Origin: Micrasema longulum
Lineage: Eukaryota > Arthropoda > Insecta > Trichoptera > Brachycentridae
Assembly (NCBI GenBank): GCA_022494885.1
Contig: JAGVSM010003953.1
Location: 1-64,000, forward strand
DNA: 64,000 nt
Reading direction: 5' to 3'
The notes below the pieces were generated by a model that saw only the letters and a program-made list of their open reading frames with translations, did not search any database and was not told the DNA's origin. The position numbers and the translations under genes are program-made. Positions within the stretch are counted from its first letter, which is position 1. The number at the start of each line of letters is the position of its first letter. Shown in pieces: positions 55,781-64,000 of the stretch.

Positions 55781-56330
55781 TTAGACAAATATACATAAAG
55801 ACAATTTTAAGACATTTCCATCAAAATCCTGAGAGACATAATGACGGACCGCAAATTTACGACACTAGGCAAAGACAAAAAACAATATTTCTGCTCCCAA
55901 AGAAAAAAACAAATTACGGACAAAGGCATTATACTTTTTTGGCCCCTAAGCTATACAACTTTTTAAGCAAGGACATATTGGTGAACAATATGAAAAAAAA
56001 TATTTTTAAAGCTCGAGTCCATAAATGGATTGCTAAAAAGACAGGAAGCTGAGGAATATGTTTCATATATAAGAATTTTGGTTTCTTGAAAATCATTTCT
56101 CGTTTTATTGATATAAGTATGTTTAAATTTTTTTGATTTCTTTTGAATTTTTACGCAACAATTTATGTGAAAGTATAATAATACACTGACACTCAGGAAC
56201 GTGCCCGTGGGCCAGTAGAGTGGCTACATCCATAAATAAAAATAAAATTATATTGAATGTACCTATTGTATAAACATTTTCATTTGTAAACTATGTATTT
56301 GTATTTTATATTGGATTAAATAAATAAATA
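55780..56330 (+). mobile_element. LINE 3' end: RT C-terminus and TAAA-repeat tail
   Basis: The frame at about 55835-56050 reads RQRQKTIFLLPKKKTNYGQR, TFLAPKLYNFLSKDILVNNM and KARVHKWIAKK, the usual Jockey-like C-terminus. A 3' UTR (CAGGAACGTGCCCGTGGGCC at 56195) ends in AAATAAATAAATAAAAA at about 56318. It is 5'-truncated. Confidence 0.65.
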
Positions 56331-56765
56331 AAAAATATGTTCTTGGGTGAACATTGTGGAACTACGAACTCGGAGATTGTATGCTAGTTGTCAGAATTAG
56401 CTGTGTTTTTTTATTATTTAAATCTACCAAAAATTAAAGCTTATACGTGCATATGAAGTAAATAAACTAAACTTTATCAGCGGTAATGAATATTTGTATA
56501 CATTTTATACCTAGTAGGTGTTTCGTAATTCGGGGATTTTTTTATTTTAATAAAAAGCACAACGAAGATAATCAAGAGTTATGAAATAAAAAGGTTAAAT
56601 TTAATCACCAATTAATACTAGCTTCAGTACTATCTATCAGCTTTGGTTATCCAATATTTTCGACTATCTGTTTTTATTTTATCTTATTATGCACCACACA
56701 TAGTAAAAAAAAAAAACATTATATTCTATAAATATATATATAAATCGTAACAAATCATGACAGTA

Positions 56766-57032
56766 TATATCTGTACCTCAGAGGCAGACGTATGCGAATC
56801 CCGAATTTTATGAAATGACATTTCGATTTTCATATCATGTTTATGACCATGTCCATTGATTTTGAAGAAATGCACGTCTTATTATGAAAGAACCAATGTA
56901 TTGAGATACTAAAAATACAAATCAATGTTACAAATTATTAAAAATCACTTAGAGAAAGTAGATTCTTTAGGCTTGTGTTGAACATTTAACGTTTGGATTT
57001 GCATCCGTCCGCCTCTGAGGTACAGATATAGT
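56766..57032. repeat. MITE-G, 35-bp terminal inverted repeats
   Basis: ATATCTGTACCTCAGAGGCA with GACGTATGCGAATCC on the left is mirrored by GGATTTGCATCCGTCCGCCT and CTGAGGTACAGATATA on the right, with three to four mismatches. The interior is AT-rich and non-coding. Confidence 0.8.
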
Positions 57033-57119
57033 TTCTCGTCAAAAATAATCGATATCCAAATTCTGTAGGGAAATAACTCAAAATTTTAAATAATTCGTTT
57101 TGATTAACAAATAACAACA

Positions 57120-57500
57120 TGGATGGAGAATACCTTAAATAAGGGAATGTGGAAGTCAAAGCATTAACAGGGCTTATGACCTGTCATTGGCTGGTTTAAG
57201 TGGCCACTTTACACACTGTGTAACATTCACCATTTTGCCTATGTTTGAACATCCATATTTCTTCAATTCTTCCATCTGTTGATTTTAGTGAAGTCAAAGA
57301 GCTGAAACCTTTATTGTTGTGAAGAGATTCATCTGATTGAATTATTTCACATACTAGGCAACGCCTGAAAACAATTTTTCAATTTTTAAACTTCTTCTTG
57401 GACCAGTTGGTTTCATTACGATATTTGAGTTTGTCCAAATGTTCATGTTCATGTTGTCTATGAACATTTGGACAAACTCAAATATTGTAATTCGTTTTGA
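57120..57500. repeat. FB1 copy with one arm, centre and a tip-to-tip hairpin
   Basis: The arm blocks GGGCTTATGACCTGTCATTG, GTGGCCACTTTACACACTGT and the centre block ACTAGGCAACGCCTGAAAAC lead to a 26-bp perfect inverted repeat (57421-57446 and 57460-57485). That repeat is made of two opposed FB1 tips, TTTGAGTTTGTCCAAATG. Confidence 0.65.
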
Positions 57501-58315
57501 GTTAATTATGCTACATGGTTAAAAAACACACCCCCTTTCCATATTTCAATAACGAAATGAGAAGGGAATCATTTGACATGTTTCCCTTACTCTACACTAA
57601 AACCGTTAGGAATCCTCTGGAAACAAATCGAAGTTCTGGATTTTTTTTAAAATTTTCATTTTTATTTATTTATTATTATTAAAAAAAAACAATAACGTAT
57701 TGGATTAGTGATTCATCGAGTAAAAGGATCGATAGGTTTTGTAACATCATGTTAGATTGTTTGAGAAATCAGATTCTTTAACATGTGCTTTCCTTTATAA
57801 CTTCTTCCAGAATACCTTCTGAAGAGACCCCTTTTGAGATTGTCAAAAAATAAATTTATCACTAAAATTTCAAGTTGAGGTAAAACAGTTTTTACAAACT
57901 TCAATTATTTCATTTTTGCAATTTCGCGGGTTTTTATAATTATTTATCTTTAGATAACATACAGTCGTACAAAAAAACGTTGTATTACGTTGTATTCGAT
58001 AAATTTACTGTTTTCTTTAGGGTAACGAAATGTTGGTTTTGTTTAGAAGATTTGCTTCAATACAAACTCACGGCGTCAAATAAATTCACCAATGCTACAA
58101 AAATTATCATGTTTCGTTATTTTTATTTATTTTATATATTTTATGAAGGCAACACGACAAACATATCAAAACAACAGGTAGAGAGAATAATTCTTAGGTA
58201 TAAAACGTCATTTTAGTTGCATTCCAATTAGAGCCTAAATTTGTTACTAGGTATGTCAAAACCGTCAAAACAGGGTGTGTGTGTGAGAGAGAGAGGATGG
58301 ATGGGAGGGTGTATA
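57500..58315. other. Intergenic stretch, no gene recognised
   Basis: AT-rich with no named repeat. A (GT)n/(GA)n run occurs at 58274-58298. Confidence 0.35.
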
Positions 58316-58317
58316 TG

Positions 58318-58380
58318 TTGTTCTGTTATGTAATTCACCACAGTAATTGGGCCTCCTGGCCTGTTGTGGTGCAAAAAATG
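58318..58380 (+). mobile_element. SINE-B tail
   Basis: GTAATTCACCACAGTAATTG, GGCCTCCTGGCCTGTTGTGG and GTGCAAAAAATGAAATG match the SINE-B end. Confidence 0.65.
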
Positions 58381-58612
58381 AAATGAAAAATGAAATGGAT
58401 GCAGAAAACGAGGAAGACCGAGAAAGACATGGCACGATCAAGTCCATCAAATACTTGAAGATGGACATGTCAAAAGTAGGAATAATCGACGTGCGTGCAT
58501 GATAAGATGTATGAATGTAGAGGAAGCGAGGTCTGTATGCCAAGATAGAGTGTTATGGCGTTCTATCCTCTCTGCCTACCCCTACGGGGAAACGGCGTGA
58601 TGGTTTGTTTGT
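58381..58612 (+). mobile_element. Non-LTR retrotransposon 3' end, second copy of the 19768 element
   Basis: It encodes, in plus orientation, the C-terminal stretch found on the minus strand at 19790-20010 (RGRPRKTWHDQ-like, ILEDGHVKSRNNRRACMIRC, SVCQDRVLWRSILSAYPYGE). It ends in the same GGCGTGATGGTTTGTTTG. Confidence 0.75.
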
Positions 58613-58619
58613 TAAGATT

Positions 58620-60635
58620 ATCAATGGAATGTTCACGTTTGGGTAGAAATACGTAGGAGTGCAATTGCTTTTTATTTTATTTATTCATATTTTTCGCTTG
58701 AAAACTATAATTAATAAAAAAAATAATGTGACCTCACTGGGGTTTCCCGTGCTGAGGACACTTAACAATATACTTTTTTGAAATGTTTTTACATTTGAGA
58801 ATAAACAAAGAAGACTGACTTAAAAAACAGAGATAATTAACAAATATTCAGACAGTTTTAAAAACAAGGTATTTATGTATATCTATATTATTTATATTAC
58901 AAAACACACAATGAAAATAACAAAAACCCAACTTATGTTAGCTTATGCTTTACACTTGTGGAGCAGTTGATTCAATATTGGTATGGGGGAATGAGACAAT
59001 ACATTTTACTTCTACCTAGCACCACTATCCATTTTTTTATAGCCTTTTTAAACGTTTATATCAAAGTGTAACAAACCATTACGTAGGAAGGTATAATAGG
59101 TTGATAAATTACTTACATTTTGGGTCTTATTTTAAGTGATGGGGTTTTAAAATACCTTTACGATGTATTTGCGATATATTTTCAAATGCAGTACTCAAAA
59201 TGAGGTATTTTGAGTTATTTCCCCGTCGTAATGTTTTTTTACATTTTTTAGTACGTCCATCTTTTTAAGGCTGGTATTAAATTTAATCGTAAAATAACCA
59301 TCGCTTAAACTTTTCAGTGATTTGTAATAAAATTCTTTCATATGATTAAATTTATTTCGTTAATAATTTTCATGTTAACGTGAATATTGCATAGCGTAAA
59401 TTCCTAGAAATTTTAAGGAAATACCGGAAGAGTGTAATATTTTGATCATCTTGCCTTTCTTTATTCGCCATGGTATGAAGATCTATTATTTAAATAATAT
59501 ATATTATTGAGGGAAATGTAATAAAGTAATCTAATCTATTACAAATGAACTTTTATTCAAATGCATTGATGGATAGGAAATCTCTGATCATAATCGTTAA
59601 ATTTGTTCATGCGCATACGAGTATACATAGGTGCCTTCTTTACTATCTACATAATATATATTAAAATCTAATATTGTTATTGCCTTAAATGTGTACTCTT
59701 TTGTTATTATTATGCATTTTTTAGATCAACGGTGGCATAGCGATGGAGGTCCTCAATGCCTATCGATTTAACCCCTATGTATGTTCAGCGATATGCAGTC
59801 GTTTAAAAGTTATTCAGATTTTTAAGAATTTTTAGTAAAAATCCGATTTTAGGCTGGATGTCCCAAGTATAGCCAAACTATTAAGTCTACGATAGTGATT
59901 TCTACAAGTCAATAGTAGGCCATTTATCCTGCAATACATTTTTGAGTCGTTATTTGATTTAATTCCAAATAAAAAATAATCTTTCCCAAAAAATATGCAA
60001 ACATAATTTTTCAACTAACTTTTTTTTAAAATTACTTTTAAATTTTTTTCTACATTATATTTTAAAAACTACTCTTATTTATGGAGAAGTAATCCTAAAA
60101 GTTTCATTTGGCTAGTGCTAAATAAAAAGTGAGCTAGGTTAGTTTGGTTAGACTACGCAACGATACTAAGTAAAGAAACAAGATTTTCTTGATAAAAAGA
60201 CTGAATAGTGTCAAATTAAAACACAAAGACATTTGTTTTATTTTTATTTTTTAAAGTAAATGCTCAAAATCCAAATATCAATGCGTTGATCCACCCCCCA
60301 AGTTACAGGCCGTATTATAGGCTTGTCAGCAAGTGGGAAAAAGAGCATATGGAAGGAAGTCACTAGAAACAGGTGACATGGATTTTCAGAATGACCTAAA
60401 ATATTTTTGCATTATTTTTATAACATTCATATACAAATGTTTTACTGGTTGTTGAACTAAGCTGGCGCATTCGCAAAACTCACACAAACACATTTAAAAT
60501 CTACAGGATGTTAATTAAAAAAAAGTCATATTAAATTTTAACCAAATGTGCTATATTTATTGTTTATCAATAAGTGTGTATACATATTTTCTGCTGTGCA
60601 TTTTAATTACACTATTAATTATTATTATAAAGAAT
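58620..60635. other. Long intergenic stretch with nothing recognised
   Basis: 2 kb of AT-rich DNA without a gene, a named repeat or a clear inverted repeat. Short frames are random. A weak coding-like phrase at 59732-59790 (GGTGGCATAGCGATGGAGGT) could not be placed. Confidence 0.35.
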
Positions 60636-60640
60636 ACAAA

Positions 60641-60805
60641 ATGGTGGTGGTCAATACGCTTGACTCACACACGGAAGGTTCCGGGTTCGATTCCCGACGA
60701 GAACACAAAAATTAAATGTGATTTGTCTCAAGTCTGGGTGTTCTGTCATGTAATTCACCACTGTGATTGGGCCTCCTGGACTGTTGTGGTGCAAAAAAAA
60801 ACATG
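60641..60805 (+). mobile_element. SINE-B copy
   Basis: GGTCAATACGCTTGACTCAC, B box GGTTCGATTCC, CTCAAGTCTGGGTGTTCTG, GTGATTGGGCCTCCTGGACT and GTTGTGGTGCAAAAAAAA are in the same order as in 50538-50718. Confidence 0.75.
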
Positions 60806-60829
60806 CCTGTTTAAAAATAAATAATCATT

Positions 60830-61430
60830 TTCCAAAGTGACGGTTTTTTTCGCTCTAATCCAAAAAAGGTTTTTATAAAATTAAATATAATCAAAAATTT
60901 TAAATCAGTATTCTGTATATTAAAAATGTTTTTGTGTAAGTTTTGCGAAAGCGCCAGCACTAGATAATCGACCTATACATGATTTGATTAAATGAAAATA
61001 TGTATTTATAAACCGGTGTTTTTAATACATAGCTCAATACATATACATCAAATACTATATTATATTTGTTTATATTTATTAGGAATCGCAGCGAAATTCA
61101 GACGAACGCAGAAGCATTCTGTGTATATTTTATTACCATATCATTGGCAACTAACAAATAAATAGTGGTCTATGTCATGCTCATAAGCGCGTCTGAGCGC
61201 GAGAGAGACAGAGATTATTTTCATAATGCGTATGCCGTGCGATGTCATACCATGAGCTTATTCTCAGATACTACACAATGCGTTTGTGTAAGTATTGCAA
61301 ACGCGCCAGCTTTAAAAAATCCACCAGTACTTAAAACGAGAAATATAACATCTGCAACAAACACTTAAAAGTAGACTTGTTAAAAGTCGGACTAATATCT
61401 GTGTGTTATTTGTTTTTTTTAAAATTACAT
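60830..61430. other. Intergenic stretch, no gene recognised
   Basis: AT-rich. TTGTGTAAGTTTTGCGAAAG and CGCCAGC (60930) recur at about 61284 as GTGTAAGTATTGCAAACGCG, and a related phrase is near 60465 in inverse. This points to an unnamed dispersed repeat. Confidence 0.35.
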
Positions 61431-61431
61431 A

Positions 61432-61789
61432 CAGCGTGTTCTTTAAACCCTGTCACATCCGAAACCATGGCGATCAGTATGGGCAAGAGACATATTAGCA
61501 TATTTAAAAAAATATTTAGAACAAAGATTTTTTTTTAAATAAAATATTTAAAAAATAAATAGTTGCTTACTTCTGCAGATGAAAAGTGAGGAGAGCGCAG
61601 CGCAGTACCAGACTCCCCCTTCCCCCTCCTCGTTTCACCCCTGCAGAAGTAAACAACCATTTGCTTTTTTAGATATTTTATTTTTTTAAATTTTGTTGGT
61701 TCTAAAAAATTATTGTAATATGCCAATATGTCTTCTTGCTCTTACTGATCATCGTGGTTTCGGATGTGACAGGGTTTAATGAACACCTG
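61432..61789. repeat. MITE-H, long-palindrome element with TA flanks
   Basis: CAGCGTGTTCTTTAAACCCT and GTCACATCCGAAACCA at the left end are mirrored at the right end (TGGTTTCGGATGTGACAGGG, ending AACACCTG at 61789), with TA on each side. Inner arms also pair (TTGCTTACTTCTGCAG against CTGCAGAAGTAAACAA). The transcript could form a hairpin of almost the entire 358 bp. It is non-coding. Confidence 0.85.
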
Positions 61790-62344
61790 TATACATCTGC
61801 CAATTACAATGTAAAGGTGAGTATTTTTATTTTATTAAATAAAGTGCATAATAGAACATTTGGTACAGACGAGACGTACAAAAATGTAATCCATAAAAAC
61901 AAAAAATAGCAAAGAACTAAATCACCAGTACGCATTACGATACATAGTAAGAGGAGAAGAGTTTAGTTCTGGTAATCCCAGCACGGAAAATATCCACCTC
62001 TCTTCTCTCTTGGTAATAAAATAAAAATCATCTCCTTACTATGCGAAAACTTGAATTGAAGCCAAAAGAGGATGTAAAAATGTATCGCAGTACCATTTTA
62101 CCGCAGAATTAGCAGTTTTATTTATTATGGACTCGTTATATTTTCTTTTGTAAATACATAGTTTGTTTATAATTATTGTTAGTATACTTTTTAATCTACC
62201 ATTCATCACTACATTTAATTGCGTTATCACCACTAATCCCTCACTTCACCAGTTTGCAATTATAGGTCATAATGACATATAATACAATCATGATGTTATC
62301 TCTAATAATGCACAGTCCTCGATAACCAACACCGTAAGAGGAAA

Positions 62345-62665
62345 GCAGATTGAAATCTCATATCACAACTCATTTATCAAAAACAAAAAAAAAACTATCA
62401 ATACTTTGTAATTTGTCGAAAAAAAAATTCGGTTTGATTAATGTTACACTTCGCACTTTGTTATATATTTGTTTTATCTCTTATACCTATATATTTACAC
62501 TTCCACTATATGATGCCAAAATCAGACTGCTAAAAGAACACAAAATACATATTTATCCAAACATTCTAAAGACAGTAGACCGAAATAATGTATGTAGGTT
62601 CTCTGCACGGTGTATGATTCTATTAACACATTTCAGCCTGGTACATATTTCCTCCAAATAACAAC
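62345..62665 (+). mobile_element. Possible LINE RT fragment (thumb region)
   Basis: The frame 62350-62658 reads KSHITTHLSKTKKKLSILCN, then LINVTLRTLLYICFISYTYI and LYDAKIRL, like the region after the RT palm in R1/Jockey elements. It is weak, since no motif box is included. Confidence 0.45.
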
Positions 62666-62669
62666 CAAA

Positions 62670-63755
62670 TATCTTAGCTAACAATTCTGCCGTCCCGTCC
62701 TCGCGAAGAGTGCAGTGTTTAGCATTTTTGACAACATTTTCTTAAATACAGATTCGGAATCACGAAGAAGAGATCTTCATTTTAGTTTTACTCGCGTATA
62801 AATATTCCTTCAGTAACCGTGAAATCCAGGAAGCAAAACTGCAGTAACATGGTTTTCAGATTATAATTATCTTTAATTCAGTTTTAATTTTAATCTTAAT
62901 ATGAAAATTGAATGATCTCTCAGTTTTTTTCTCTCTTTCTTTTGACACACGGCATATCGTAATGACATGCACAGCATGCACATGAAACTACAACAAAAAA
63001 CAACATTGTTTTATGATATTTTACCGCGTTTTTCTCAGAAACATGTCTAACCGAGATACTGCTCTCTTTATACGGAGGGCAGAATTTTGGTCTAATGGTC
63101 TTATTTTAATAGCTACTAATTTATAAAGGGGAAATAACGCCGTACAATGAACACTTTTATAACCTATTTTATTATTAAAATAATGTGGCAATCGTTTATT
63201 AATTTAATCTTTAAGTTACATAAAATGTTGGTTAAAATTAGATAAATGGGCTGTAAACCATCGTTTACTATATATTTTGATTTAGTCCAAATATTCGTTT
63301 CAACGGAGTAGGCCGGAGGTTTTTAAACTCAAAATCTGTGAATTTTTCGCACAACATTGTTCATATCAAAAACTGATTTGAGTCTACTAATTGTACTATA
63401 AATATGGAGTTCTACAAAATAAACGCCAAATCAATAAATATCTACTAATTGTGTTTATTAATTAAGATTTATAATCGCTTATCGTTTTTCCTTAGTGTTG
63501 CATTTTCAAACGAATGTCATTTGTTTGAAAATTGAATTGTGCACACGTAGAAGGGTACGTATATGTGATTTTGTTTTTTTTTAAGAGTAACTTCACAAAA
63601 ACTTTTAGGTAAAGCTGTATTAAGCCAATTTCATTGTTTAAAAAAAATTGAAACAATGCTTATTTCACAAAAGTGACGATTGTCAATGGTACCTCGTTGC
63701 TATATATACTATTTTACGTTCAAATAACTCTTTTTAGTTTGTATGCTATATTCCC
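62670..63755. other. Intergenic stretch, no gene recognised
   Basis: AT-rich. A less AT-rich patch lies at 62690-62780 (CCGTCCCGTCCTCGCGAAGA). No frame or named repeat. Confidence 0.3.
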
Positions 63756-63759
63756 TTCT

Positions 63760-64000
63760 ACGTGGTCTCAATTTAATAAGGAAGTTCGATGGTTTTAAAA
63801 ATAAAAAATAATTGTCAATAGACTATTAAACCAAGCCAAAACATTTTTTTCAATTTTTATATATCGTATTAGCGTTATAATTTTTAAGTTTTGTATTTCT
63901 GAAATAACTCCGCGTGTGACGTCAGAGGTTCTTTTCCGCTTAGTCTCCATCAGTTCTGCCCATCGGTCCATTGACGGCAAGCAAACCGGAAATATTCTAT
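63760..64000 (+). repeat. R7 repeat family, 5' part, cut by window end
   Basis: AATAGACTATTAAACCAAGC, TGTGACGTCAGAGGTTC, CTTTTCCGCTTAGTCTCCAT and GGCAAGCAAACCGGAAAT match the starts of the 11700 and 17920 copies. The remainder lies past the window. Confidence 0.6.

Overview
The window is nuclear DNA from an animal with small introns and heavy transposon load, most likely an insect. The genes have spliced exons with GT/AG borders, the sequence is strongly AT-rich, and the repeats are tRNA-derived SINEs, Jockey-type LINE 3' ends, a DD41D mariner, hAT fragments and many inverted-repeat MITEs. I cannot fix the order from sequence alone. No bacterial-type features are present.

Three protein-coding genes can be reconstructed exon by exon with matching splice phases. 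(1) 21-14136 (+): the last eight exons of a GH35 beta-galactosidase (GLB1 family); its N-terminal third lies upstream of the window. (2) 32496-39981 (+): the start of CAD/rudimentary, the trifunctional pyrimidine enzyme. Six exons encode the glutaminase, the two CPSase halves and the start of the MGS-like domain. The dihydroorotase and aspartate transcarbamylase parts were not found in the remaining 24 kb. (3) 40103-55163 (-): a 1011-residue Mab-21/cGAS-like-fold protein with an N-myristoylation signal and a probably degenerate nucleotidyltransferase active site. It is convergent with CAD, or nested antisense in a CAD intron, and its stop codon lies about 120 bp from the last CAD exon.

Everything else is intron or intergenic DNA filled with mobile elements. 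116-14000 (GLB1 introns): degenerate tandem repeats, several copies of a foldback family (here called FB1) next to splice sites, SINEs and MITEs. 14.1-32.4 kb (intergenic): LINE pieces, a hAT pair, a 788-bp element with an 8-bp target duplication, several MITEs, and a nested MITE/FB1 block that ends 90 bp before the CAD start codon. 43-54.8 kb (large intron of the Mab-21 gene): a mariner nested in a pogo-like element, a LINE, SINEs, FB1 and a 1.1-kb TA-flanked inverted-repeat element. 55.2-64 kb: upstream of the Mab-21 gene, with only repeats recognised.

The three genes have no obvious shared pathway: lysosomal or secreted glycan breakdown, cytosolic pyrimidine synthesis, and a membrane-tethered Mab-21 protein of unknown role. 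Family names such as FB1, SINE-A and MITE-C are labels used only here. Repeat relationships are from reading by eye, not alignment software.
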